NCBI RefSeq assembly: GCF_000661955.1
Contig: NZ_CP007597.1
Span: 186,001-250,000, forward strand
Direction: 5' to 3'
Source of the DNA: Stenotrophomonas rhizophila
GTDB lineage: Bacteria > Pseudomonadota > Gammaproteobacteria > Xanthomonadales > Xanthomonadaceae
Length of the DNA stretch: 64,000 nucleotides
Part shown: positions 8,389-16,483 of the stretch, piece by piece
Position numbering within the stretch: position 1 is the first letter of the stretch
Layout of the letters: every line of letters begins with the position of its first letter
Program-made: the position numbers and the translations under genes
The notes under the pieces: generated by a model
What the model was told of the DNA's origin: nothing
Seen by the model: only the letters and a program-made list of their open reading frames with translations
The model's database searches: none

Positions 8389-9161
8389 GCGGGGGACTCG
8401 GCGATGATCACTTCGATGCCCAGCCGCTGCAGCCCTTCCAGGTACTCGGCGTCGATGCTGGCGTCGGTGATGACGGTGTGGACCTGGTCCAGCCGCGCGA
8501 TGCGGTGCAGGCTGACCCGGCCGAACTTGGAGGCATCGGTGAGCACCACGATGCGGCGTGCGCGCTCGACCATGCGGTGGTTGAGGCTGGCTTCGGCCTC
8601 GTGGTGGGTGGTGAGGCCGAACTGCAGGTCCAGGCCGTCCACGCCCAGGAACAGGGTGTCGAAACTGTAGGTGTTGAGGCTGGCCTCGGCCTGGCTGCCC
8701 TGCAGCGACAGCGACTGCTTGCGCAGCAGGCCGCCGGTGAGCAGCAGTTCCACGCCCGGCGCGTTGGCCAGTTCCCAGGCGATGTTCAGACCGTTGGTCA
8801 TCACCGTCACATCGCGATGCGCGCGCAGGTGCCGGGCCAGGGTCATCGTGGTGGAGCCGGAGTCGATGATGATGTTGTCGCCGGCCTTGACCAGCCCGGC
8901 CGCGTGCGTGCCGATGCTGTCCTTCACCGGCAGGTTCAGGGCGTCCTTCTCGTGGATGTCCTGTTCCTGCGGCGGGGTGCGCACCAGGGTGGCGCCGCCA
9001 TGGGTACGCGTGGCCAGGCCCTGCGATTCGATGTGGGTCAGGTCGGCGCGGATGGTCACCGCCGACACGCCGAAACGCGCGACCAGCTCGCTGACCTGCA
9101 CGTTGCCGTGCTCGACCAGCAACTGCAGGATCTGTTGGCGACGCTGGCGTGTATTGCGCAT
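8385..9161 (-). CDS. DeoR-family transcriptional regulator (AgaR-like)
   Basis: The 258-residue regulator has the DeoR winged-helix at residues 1-57 (RQQILQLLVEHGNVQVSELVARFGVS followed by TIRADL) and the DeoR sensor domain with IDSGSTTMTLARHL and VLTDASKFGR, which binds a phosphosugar. It sits inside the operon, overlapping the deacetylase gene by 4 bases. It very likely represses both arms of the locus, acting at the CTTTCG repeats at 12696-12924, with an amino-sugar phosphate as inducer. AgaR of the GalNAc regulon is the closest functional analogue; NagR-type control is the alternative. Confidence 0.92.
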   Translation of the reverse strand: MRNTRQRRQQILQLLVEHGNVQVSELVARFGVSAVTIRADLTHIESQGLATRTHGGATLVRTPPQEQDIHEKDALNLPVKDSIGTHAAGLVKAGDNIIIDSGSTTMTLARHLRAHRDVTVMTNGLNIAWELANAPGVELLLTGGLLRKQSLSLQGSQAEASLNTYSFDTLFLGVDGLDLQFGLTTHHEAEASLNHRMVERARRIVVLTDASKFGRVSLHRIARLDQVHTVITDASIDAEYLEGLQRLGIEVIIAESPA

Positions 9162-9194
9162 GGGGGCGATTCCGTTCGGAAGGAAAGCCGAAGC

Positions 9195-10523
9195 TTACCG
9201 TTCCGAAAGCTCCGTGGCCCGGGAAGTTTCGTTATCGGCCCCGGCGCGGTTGCGATTGCAGGCGCGGGCGTAATCGCCCAGCCGTTCGGCCACCTTGTGC
9301 TGGATCAGCGCCAACGGCTCGGCCGTCAACTCGCCGGCTTCGATGGCCAACTGCTGGTTGGGCAGGAACTGGCTGAGCAGGATCTGCGGCGGCGCGTGCT
9401 GGCGCAGGTTGGCCACCAGCGTCTGCAGTGCCGCCACCACGGCCGGCTCGCCCCAGTAGTAGCGGCTGCGGTCGCTCAGCGAATAGGCGCGCAGCAACCG
9501 CAGTTCGCGTTCGTCGCCCTGGTAGTAGCTGCGCCAGCTGCCCGGCTTGTCGCGCATGCACTGGTCCAGCACGGCGATCACGTTGGAACACTGCGCCGCC
9601 GGCAGCAGCTCGGCTTCGATCATGGCCAGGGCGAACACCGCTTCGCGGAAGGCATAGGTGGCGGCCGGGCCAACCTTGAGGATGGCGAAGTGGTCGCGCA
9701 CCAGCGCGTGCAGGCCGGCTTCGGTCTGGTAGTCGGTGGAGTGCGCCTCGAACACGATGCGCGGCTGCGCGTCAACAAACGCCGACAACGCGCGCGCTGC
9801 GGACGGGTCGTAGTAGTGCACGCTGCTGTGGTCGAAATCGACGCCGGGCTGCACCACCATCGCAATCACGCGCTCCCATGCCGGCAGGAGGTCCGGGGCG
9901 GAAAACGCCTCGCGGTGGATGGCCAGGGTGGTGGCTGCCGCCGCCGGCGTGGTGACCTGCAGGCCACCGGCCAGCGAGGCTTCGCCGCCGGGGATCGGGA
10001 CTTCAGTGCCGATCACGTACACCGGCGGCGGCAGGCCGTGCGCGGCGGCGGTGCGCTCGGCGATGCGGGCCAGCTCGGCCGAGCGTGCCGCCACCACCGC
10101 ATCGGGCAGCGGGGTGGGGTCATCGACGCAGGACATGCTGCAGTCCAGGTGGATCTTGTGGAAGCCGGCGGCCACGTACGCTTCGATCAGCGTGCGCGCG
10201 TTGGCCATCGCCACCTCGGCCGGGCCCTTCTGCCACGCATTGGGGCCCAGGTGGTCGCCGCCGAGCACCAGCCGCTCGGCCGGGAAGCCTGCATCGCGCG
10301 CCAGTTGGAGCACGTAGTCGCGGTACTGCGGCGGGGTCATGCCGGTGTAGCCACCGAACTGGTCCACCTGGTTGGAGGTGGCCTCGATCAGCAGCAGGGT
10401 GTCGTAGCGCTGGGCGACCTGCATGGCCGCCAGCAGCACCTGTTCATTGCTGCAGCACACGCTGTACAGGCCCACGGGGTGGCCCTGGCGATGGGCGGCG
10501 ATCAGCGATTGGATGGCAGACAT
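9195..10523 (-). CDS. D-tagatose-bisphosphate aldolase accessory-type protein (GatZ/KbaZ/AgaZ)
   Basis: The 442-residue product aligns by eye throughout with the GatZ/KbaZ/AgaZ family: HRQGHPVGLYSVCCSN at the start, LLIEATSNQVDQFGGYTGM, LGGDHLGPN, HLDCSMSC, IGTEVPIPGG, QPGVDFDH and FEAHSTDYQT. In enterobacteria these proteins stabilise the class II tagatose-1,6-bisphosphate aldolase. In other proteobacteria a tagatose-6-phosphate kinase role has been proposed for AgaZ. No catalytic aldolase (KbaY/GatY) or PfkB-type kinase lies in this window. The start has GGAG 5 bases upstream. The gene ties the operon to the tagatose-6-P (GalNAc/galactitol) route rather than to GlcNAc. Confidence 0.92.
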   Translation of the reverse strand: MSAIQSLIAAHRQGHPVGLYSVCCSNEQVLLAAMQVAQRYDTLLLIEATSNQVDQFGGYTGMTPPQYRDYVLQLARDAGFPAERLVLGGDHLGPNAWQKGPAEVAMANARTLIEAYVAAGFHKIHLDCSMSCVDDPTPLPDAVVAARSAELARIAERTAAAHGLPPPVYVIGTEVPIPGGEASLAGGLQVTTPAAAATTLAIHREAFSAPDLLPAWERVIAMVVQPGVDFDHSSVHYYDPSAARALSAFVDAQPRIVFEAHSTDYQTEAGLHALVRDHFAILKVGPAATYAFREAVFALAMIEAELLPAAQCSNVIAVLDQCMRDKPGSWRSYYQGDERELRLLRAYSLSDRSRYYWGEPAVVAALQTLVANLRQHAPPQILLSQFLPNQQLAIEAGELTAEPLALIQHKVAERLGDYARACNRNRAGADNETSRATELSER

Positions 10524-10559
10524 GGCAACTCCGGAAACAAGCGGTGCAACAAAGGGGTA

Positions 10560-11507
10560 TCAGCAGGCAGGGTGGTGCTGGCGGGCCAGCAGCGCCGCGC
10601 CACGCGCACCGCCGGCATCGCCGAAGGTGGGCGGCAGGATCGGCGGCACGCGCACCCCCTGGAACAGGTAGGGAACGATCGCGGCGGGCAGGTCGTGGTA
10701 CAGCTGCTCCAGCTTGGACAGGCCGCCGCCCAGCACGATCACGTGCGGGTCGATGGCCAGGATCAGGTTGGCAAAGCTGTAGCCGAGCAGGTCGCGGTGG
10801 ATCGCCAGCGCCCGCGTGGCGACGGCATCGCCGGCGTGGGCCAGCGCCACCACGGCGGTGGCGTCCACCGCGTCACCGCCGCGGCCTTCGTGGATCAGGG
10901 CCAAGCCATTGCCGGACACGTAACGCTCCAGGCAACCGCGCAGGCCGCACGCGCAGGGCAGCACCGGCAGCGCGTGGCGTTGCAGCAGGGTGGCCGGAAT
11001 GCTCCAGTGCCCCCACTCGCCGGCGATGCCGTTGGCACCGGTGAGCAGCTGGCCACCCACACAGAAACCGCCGCCGGCGCCGGTGCCGAGGATCGCGCCG
11101 AACATGCTCGGGTACCCCGCGCCCGCGCCGCCGTGGGCCTCGCTCAGGGCGAAGCACTGCAGGTCGTTGCCGAACTGCAACGGCCGTTGCAGCCGGGCCT
11201 GCAGGTCCTCGCCCACCAGGCGGCCGGTGAGGCTGGGCACGTTCGCACTCAGCTGCCGCCCGGTGCTGCGGTCGCGCACGCCCGGCAGGCCGATACCGAT
11301 GGCACGGCACGCGCCGCCCAGCGTGCGGTCGGCGCTGTGCACCAGCCCGGTGATCGCCTGCAGGAAGGTGTCGTAGTCCTGCGTGGGCGTGGTCACCCGC
11401 TCACGGTGCAGTTCGCGCAGGGTGGCGTCGTAGGCCACCAGCTCGATCTTGGTGCCACCAACGTCGATGCCGTACCAGCACTGCATGGGCATGCCCTGCT
11501 CAGCCAT
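10560..11507 (-). CDS. ROK-family sugar kinase (N-acetylhexosamine kinase)
   Basis: This 315-residue cytoplasmic kinase has the ATP-binding motif GIDVGGTKIE at residue ~14, the sugar-binding GIGLPGVRD, FGNDLQCFALSEA and EWGHW, and the ROK zinc motif CACGLRGCLERYVSG. It should phosphorylate the imported amino sugar at C6 before deacetylation. The family covers GlcNAc, glucose and fructose kinases; the operon suggests GalNAc or GlcNAc. The start at 11507 overlaps the end of agaS by 8 bases; MPMQCW at 11492 is an alternative start. Confidence 0.9.
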   Translation of the reverse strand: MAEQGMPMQCWYGIDVGGTKIELVAYDATLRELHRERVTTPTQDYDTFLQAITGLVHSADRTLGGACRAIGIGLPGVRDRSTGRQLSANVPSLTGRLVGEDLQARLQRPLQFGNDLQCFALSEAHGGAGAGYPSMFGAILGTGAGGGFCVGGQLLTGANGIAGEWGHWSIPATLLQRHALPVLPCACGLRGCLERYVSGNGLALIHEGRGGDAVDATAVVALAHAGDAVATRALAIHRDLLGYSFANLILAIDPHVIVLGGGLSKLEQLYHDLPAAIVPYLFQGVRVPPILPPTFGDAGGARGAALLARQHHPAC

Positions 11508-12657
11508 GGGAATGGATGGTCACGCCCTGCACGACCCGGTTCACGGTGCCGTCGGGGAAGGGGTTGTCCGGGGTCATGCCCAACGCCGCCGAACGCTGCA
11601 GCGCATAGCACTGCGGCATCAGCAGCCACAGCGGGGCCAGCCAGCTGTCGTCCAGCGCGGGTGCGTCGAGCACGAAGTCGCCGTCGGCGCGGTCATCGCC
11701 ATCTGGACCCACCGAGATCACCCGTGCGGCGATGCCATCGCCACGCAGTTCGTCCAGCAGGTCCTGTTCGTAGCGGCGCGACAGCGGCTGCGCGCTGCGC
11801 AGCATCACCACCAGGGTGTCGCCATTGAGCGTGGACTTGGGACCGTGGCGGAAGCCGAGCGGGGTGTTGGCCAGCGCCAGCACCTGGCCGGCGGTGAGCT
11901 CGAGCACCTTCAGCGCCGCTTCGCGGGCCAGTGCTTCCAGCGGGCCGCTGCCCAGGTAGATGACGCGCGAATACGCGGCCTGGGCCAGCGTGCCCACGGC
12001 ACCGTCCCACGCCTGCAGGGCACGCTCGCCGTGGCTGGCCAGGCTGCGCAGGCGCTGCACGCGCTGCGGCCACGGCGCGCTGTCGAACACGCTCAGCGCG
12101 GCCAGCAGCATGCTGCTCAGGCTGCTGGTCATGGCAAAGGCGCGGTCGCAGCTGGGCGGCGGCATCAGCAACGACAGCGTGTCGCTGCGGCCATGGCCAC
12201 GCCGGGCCAGTTCGCCGTCGGCATTGCAGGTGATGTCCAGGAAGCGCGCGTCGTCGACCTGGTCGCGCACCAGTTCCACCGCCGCCACGCTTTCCGGGCT
12301 GGAGCCACTGCGCCCGAACGACACCAGCAGGGTCGGGCGGTCGCGGCGCAGGTACAGCGCCGGGTGGGTGAGCAGGCTGGTGGTGTGGAGCGCGCGGACC
12401 TCGGCGGGCCACTGCGCATTGATGTGGTCGGCCACCATTTCGGCGATGAAGCCCGAGCTGCCGGCACCGGTGAAGATCACCAACTGGCCGGGCTGGCGCA
12501 GTGCCTCCCCAAGGAAGCGGTCGATGCGCGCCTGCGCGTCATCGAGGAGGTCGGCCAGGGCAGTCCACATGCGCGGCTGCTGGGCGATTTCTTCGGCGGT
12601 ATAGGCGCCGCCAAGGCGCTGCCACGCGGGCAAGTCGGTAAGCACAGAAGCGTCCAT
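11500..12657 (-). CDS. agaS: AgaS-family SIS-domain galactosamine-6-phosphate deaminase/isomerase
   Basis: The 385-residue protein has two SIS domains. The first carries IFTGAGSSGFIAEM and SFGRSGSSPESVAAV; the second carries VIYLGSGPLEALAREAALKVLELT and GFRHGPKS. The C-terminal signature TPDNPFPDGTVNRVVQGVTIH is that of AgaS, which converts galactosamine-6-P to tagatose-6-P plus ammonia. GlmS- or NagB-II-like glucosamine-6-P deamination is less likely. I start it at ATG 12657 because the upstream in-frame codons run through the promoter/operator region. First gene of the minus operon. Confidence 0.93.
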   Translation of the reverse strand: MDASVLTDLPAWQRLGGAYTAEEIAQQPRMWTALADLLDDAQARIDRFLGEALRQPGQLVIFTGAGSSGFIAEMVADHINAQWPAEVRALHTTSLLTHPALYLRRDRPTLLVSFGRSGSSPESVAAVELVRDQVDDARFLDITCNADGELARRGHGRSDTLSLLMPPPSCDRAFAMTSSLSSMLLAALSVFDSAPWPQRVQRLRSLASHGERALQAWDGAVGTLAQAAYSRVIYLGSGPLEALAREAALKVLELTAGQVLALANTPLGFRHGPKSTLNGDTLVVMLRSAQPLSRRYEQDLLDELRGDGIAARVISVGPDGDDRADGDFVLDAPALDDSWLAPLWLLMPQCYALQRSAALGMTPDNPFPDGTVNRVVQGVTIHSHG

Positions 12658-12695
12658 TCGCAATTCCTGTTGGGCGACCGCACCTTCTGCGTTTT

Positions 12696-12720
12696 CTTTC
12701 GAAATGTCAAATATCGAAAG
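12696..12720. promoter_or_regulatory. Inverted repeat CTTTCGA-N11-TCGAAAG, candidate DeoR operator for the agaS operon
   Basis: Two perfect 7-base half sites (12696-12702 and 12714-12720) face each other 39 bases upstream of the agaS ATG, and a further AAAGAAAAG follows. The CTTTCG core recurs at 12868 and 12919 on the other side of the divergent region. AgaR of enterobacteria is known to bind CTTTC-containing repeats. That the DeoR-type protein at 8385-9161 binds here is inference. A weak -10-like TATCTT on the minus strand overlaps the site. Confidence 0.55.
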
Positions 12721-12769
12721 ATAAAGAAAAGCTAGGGCGGTCACAGTTTTTACGAATCGATCGGGTCGA

Positions 12770-12790
12770 CCGCAGGGCGCTCCCCTGCGG
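12770..12790. repeat. GC-rich hairpin in the divergent control region
   Basis: CCGCAGGG and CCCTGCGG form an 8-bp stem with a 5-base loop between the two operator clusters. There is no T-tract on either side, so it is not a convincing terminator. It may be a REP remnant or simply separate the two divergent promoters. Confidence 0.45.
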
Positions 12791-12867
12791 ATGCCGCACC
12801 GCAGCAAGGTTTCAGGCGGCAACAATCGCGTATTCAGCCGCCATATAGAAAGCAGCTCCCGTCATAT

Positions 12868-12941
12868 CTTTCGTTTTAAAGAAAATATCCTTCCTTTTTC
12901 TTTGCAATTTGTTGACATCTTTCGAGACCCTGCCCTAGAGT
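12868..12941 (+). promoter_or_regulatory. Sigma-70-like promoter with CTTTCG operator repeats, driving the GH31/TBDR/GH109 genes
   Basis: TTGACA (12912-12917) and TAGAGT (12936-12941) are separated by 18 bases, a good vegetative promoter 49 bases before the GH31 start. CTTTCG occurs inside the spacer (12919-12924) and again at 12868-12873. The 51-bp distance is about five helical turns, so a repressor bound to both could sit on one face. The stretch is strikingly AT-rich (TTTTAAAGAAAATAT) against the 66% GC background. The element assignment is by eye. Confidence 0.55.
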
Positions 12942-12989
12942 CGGCCGCACTGGTTTCAGATTCCCGCTGACCGCGGGCTTGGGGGCAAG

Positions 12990-15900
12990 GTGGAATCCCG
13001 GTTTCGACGTACTGGCCTGATGGTGGCCCTGCTGTCCGCGTTGGCGGCGGCACCGGCCGTGGCCGAGCCCTTGGGCAACCTGGCCCGTATCAGCGCTGCT
13101 CCCAACAAGGACGGCAGCCCCGGCTGGGATATCCGCACCGACAACGGCATGCTGCTGCGCGTGGACCTGCTGGGCGAGGACATGCTGCGCGTGCAGGCCG
13201 GACGCAACGGCACGCTCAGCGGCGCCGGCGACAAGGCCGCACCGATCGTGGTGCCGCAGCCGGCCGCGAAGGTGGCCGCCCAGCTGGAAGAAGACGGCAC
13301 CGAAGTCCGCATCCGCACCGCTGCGCTGGTGTTGCACATCCAGCGCCAACCGCTACGCCTGGCGCTGGACCGCCGCGACGCAGGCGGCGCGGTACCGCTG
13401 TGGCGCGAGCTGCAGCCACTGGACCTGGGCAAGGACCAGAGCGTGCAGGTGCTGTCCAGCGACGCCGACGAACACTTCTTCGGTGGCGGCCAGCAGAACG
13501 GCCGCTTCGCCTTCAAGGGCCGCGAACTGGAGGTGTCCTATTCCGGTGGCTGGGAAGAGGGCGACCGCCCCAACCCCGCGCCCATGCTGCTGAGCGCACG
13601 CGGCTGGGGCATGCTGCGCAACACCTGGAGCGATGGCACCTACGATCTGCGCCAGGCCGACCAGGCCACGCTGCTGCACCGCGAAGACCGCTTTGATGCG
13701 TACTACTTCGTCGGCCCCAGCCTGCACACGTTGCTGGATCGCTACACCGCACTGACCGGCCGCGCCGGCCTGCTGCCACGCTGGGCGTTTTCCTATGGCG
13801 ACGCCGACTGCTACAACGATGGCGACAACATCAAGAAGCCCGGCAGCGTGCCCGATGGCTGGAGCGACGGTCCCACCGGCACCACCCCCGACGTGGTGGA
13901 CAGCGTGGCCAAACAGTACCGCGACCACGACATGCCCGGTGGCTGGATCCTGCCCAACGATGGCTACGGCTGCGGCTACAAGAAGCTGCCCGAGACCGTG
14001 CAGGGCCTGGCGAAGTACGGCTTCAAGACCGGGCTGTGGACCGAGAACGGCGTGGACAAGATTGCCTGGGAAGTGGGCACCGCCGGCAGCCGCGTGCAGA
14101 AGCTGGACGTGGCCTGGACCGGCAAGGGCTACCAGTTCGCGATGGACGCCAACCAGTCCGCGTTCAACGGCATCCTGCACAACTCCGATTCGCGCCCGTT
14201 CCTGTGGACGGTGATGGGCTGGGGCGGCATTCAGCGCTACGCGGTGGCGTGGACCGGCGACCAGAGCAGCAGCTGGGATTACATCCGCTGGCACATTCCC
14301 ACCCTGGTCGGCTCGGGGCTCTCAGGCATGGCCTACGCCAGTGGCGATGTGGATGCGATCTTCGGCGGCAGCGCTGAAACCTTCACCCGCGACCTGCAGT
14401 GGAAGAGCTTCACCCCGGTGCTGATGGGCATGTCCGGCTGGTCGGGCAACGCCCGTAAGCACCCGTGGTGGTTCGACGAGCCTTACCGCAGCGTCAACCG
14501 CGACTACCTCAAGCTGAAGATGCGCATGACCCCGTACATGTACGGGCTGGCGCATGACGCGGCCACCACCGGCGCGCCGCTGCTGCGCGCGCTGATGTGG
14601 GACTACCCGCAGGACCCGCAGGCCTACACTGAAGCCTACAAATACCAGTTCCTGCTCGGCCGCGAACTGTTGATCGCGCCGGTGTACCGCAGCCAGGCGG
14701 CCAGCCGTGGCTGGCGCCGTGACATCCACCTGCCGCAGGGCCGCTGGATCGACTACTGGGATGGCCGCCAGCTGCAGGCCGGTGCCGACGGCCGCACCCT
14801 GGACCGCGCCGTGGACCTGGCCACGATCCCGGTGTTCGTGCGGGCCGGCGCGATCATTCCGATGTACCCGGACATGCTCTACGACGGGCAGAAGCCGCTG
14901 GATGAAGTCACCTTCGACCTGTACCCGCAGGGCGATGCGCAGTACACCCTGTACGAAGACGACGGCAACACCCGGCGCTACGAGAAGGGCGAATCCAGCA
15001 CCCAACAGGTGACCGTCAAAGCTCCCACGCAGGGCACTGGCCCGGTGCAGGTCACCATCGGTGCGGTGCAGGGCCAGTACGCCGGCCAGCTTCCGCAACG
15101 CCGCTACGCCTTGCGCGTGCTCAGCCGCCAGCGCCCCACCGCGGTCACCCTGGGCGAGCGCGCGCTGCCGATGCTGGCCGACAAGGCGGCGTGGCAGGCG
15201 GCCAGCGAAGGCTGGTACTTCGATGCCGCCGAGCGTCGCGGCACGCTGCATGTACGCACCGCGCCCACCGACATCCGCCAGCCGCTGGCGCTGCAGCTGG
15301 CCCTGCCGGTAGCCGCCGCCGTTGCGGACGACGCGTACCCCGCCGCGCCGGAACTGGGCCGCGCACTGCCGTCGGACAGCCTGCTGGTGGTCAACCGCCC
15401 GGCCGAAGAGCAGGGCTACGAACTGGAAAAAGCCTTCGATGACGACCCGGCCACGTGGTTCCGCACGGTGCGCAACCAGGCGGTGAAGACCGGCGCGCAC
15501 GAATGGGTGCTCGGCTTCGGCGAACGCAAGCTGATCGACGGCATCGAGCTGGCGCCGCGCAACGACCAGCACTGGAAGAACGGCCAGATCCGCGACTACG
15601 AGATCTACCTGGCCGACAGCAATGGCGAGTGGGGCGAACCGGTCAAGCGTGGCCGCCTCACCCTGCAGCAGGGCACGCAGCGGATCGACTTCCCCGCCCA
15701 CGCCGGCCGCCTGCTGCGCTTCCGCGTGCTGAGCACGCAGAACCCCGACGGCGACGGCGCCGGCGCCAGTGATCCGATGGTGACCGCCGCGCAGGGCAGC
15801 GTGGCCCGTGCGGTGGATGCGCTGCAGCCGCGCGACGTTGGCCCCATCGTGCTGTCCAGCTTCCATGTACTGGAACATCCGCAGCCCACCACGCCCGCCC

Positions 15901-16346
15901 AGCAGCTGTACCTGTCTGCGCTGACGCTGCCGGCCGCGTTGCAGGCAAGCGTGGCCAGCGACCACGCCTTTGGCGGCCAGGCGGCATTGCGCATGAACGG
16001 CCTGCTGTTCCGCCGCGGCCTGGGGGTGAATGCCAACAGCCGCATCGACCTGAAGCTAACCGGCAGCTGGCGCCTGCTGCGCGCCGATCTCGGCATCGAT
16101 GACCAGTGCCGCGCCGCCGGTGGCATGCAGTTCCAGGTGTGGGGCGACAACCGGCTGCTGTATGACAGCGGCCTGGTCAAGGCGCCCGGCGTGGTCAAAC
16201 CGGAGCTGGACGTGCGCGGCCTGCATACCTTGAGCCTGCGCACGCTGGGCGCGCAGGGCGACCACCCCGCGCAGGTCTGCGGCAACTGGGCCAACGCCGC
16301 GCTGATCGGACAGGAGGGCGATACCGCCAGCATCGTGTCGCCGTAA
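12990..16346 (+). CDS. Exported GH31 glycoside hydrolase with C-terminal F5/8-type and NPCBM-like modules (probable alpha-N-acetylgalactosaminidase)
   Basis: The 1118-residue protein has a signal peptide (residues 1-25, cleaved after AVA). A GH31 beta-sandwich is followed by the (beta/alpha)8 catalytic domain from ~265 to 570 (FSYGDADCYNDGDN, GWILPNDGYGCGYKKLP). The likely nucleophile is Asp386 in QFAMDANQ, and the likely acid/base is in SGDVDAIFGG (Asp453/Asp455). Beta domains follow to ~760, then a discoidin-like module (AFDDDPATWFRT to ~920) and an NPCBM-like end (GLGVNANSRIDLKL). GH31 enzymes act on alpha-linked glycans. The unusual nucleophile context, NPCBM/F5-8 modules and GalNAc genes suggest the alpha-GalNAcase subgroup, but alpha-galactosidase or alpha-glucosidase activity is possible. 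GTG start chosen because it restores the signal peptide; MVALL at 13020 is the alternative. Confidence 0.88.
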   Translation: MESRFRRTGLMVALLSALAAAPAVAEPLGNLARISAAPNKDGSPGWDIRTDNGMLLRVDLLGEDMLRVQAGRNGTLSGAGDKAAPIVVPQPAAKVAAQLEEDGTEVRIRTAALVLHIQRQPLRLALDRRDAGGAVPLWRELQPLDLGKDQSVQVLSSDADEHFFGGGQQNGRFAFKGRELEVSYSGGWEEGDRPNPAPMLLSARGWGMLRNTWSDGTYDLRQADQATLLHREDRFDAYYFVGPSLHTLLDRYTALTGRAGLLPRWAFSYGDADCYNDGDNIKKPGSVPDGWSDGPTGTTPDVVDSVAKQYRDHDMPGGWILPNDGYGCGYKKLPETVQGLAKYGFKTGLWTENGVDKIAWEVGTAGSRVQKLDVAWTGKGYQFAMDANQSAFNGILHNSDSRPFLWTVMGWGGIQRYAVAWTGDQSSSWDYIRWHIPTLVGSGLSGMAYASGDVDAIFGGSAETFTRDLQWKSFTPVLMGMSGWSGNARKHPWWFDEPYRSVNRDYLKLKMRMTPYMYGLAHDAATTGAPLLRALMWDYPQDPQAYTEAYKYQFLLGRELLIAPVYRSQAASRGWRRDIHLPQGRWIDYWDGRQLQAGADGRTLDRAVDLATIPVFVRAGAIIPMYPDMLYDGQKPLDEVTFDLYPQGDAQYTLYEDDGNTRRYEKGESSTQQVTVKAPTQGTGPVQVTIGAVQGQYAGQLPQRRYALRVLSRQRPTAVTLGERALPMLADKAAWQAASEGWYFDAAERRGTLHVRTAPTDIRQPLALQLALPVAAAVADDAYPAAPELGRALPSDSLLVVNRPAEEQGYELEKAFDDDPATWFRTVRNQAVKTGAHEWVLGFGERKLIDGIELAPRNDQHWKNGQIRDYEIYLADSNGEWGEPVKRGRLTLQQGTQRIDFPAHAGRLLRFRVLSTQNPDGDGAGASDPMVTAAQGSVARAVDALQPRDVGPIVLSSFHVLEHPQPTTPAQQLYLSALTLPAALQASVASDHAFGGQAALRMNGLLFRRGLGVNANSRIDLKLTGSWRLLRADLGIDDQCRAAGGMQFQVWGDNRLLYDSGLVKAPGVVKPELDVRGLHTLSLRTLGAQGDHPAQVCGNWANAALIGQEGDTASIVSP

Positions 16347-16483
16347 CCAACGCAACACGCTTTCAGAAAAACAGCTCTCTCCGTTTCCCGTCTGCGGCCG
16401 TGTGGCCGCGGCACGGGGGACGTTTGCCCGAAAACACCCATCCACCGCCAGCCCCACGCTGCGGATCGAACAAGGAGACACAG

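Noticed and set aside
8478..11828. A 1116-codon open frame on the plus strand over the amino-sugar operon
   Set aside because: Antisense to four well-recognised minus-strand genes, with atypical residue composition.
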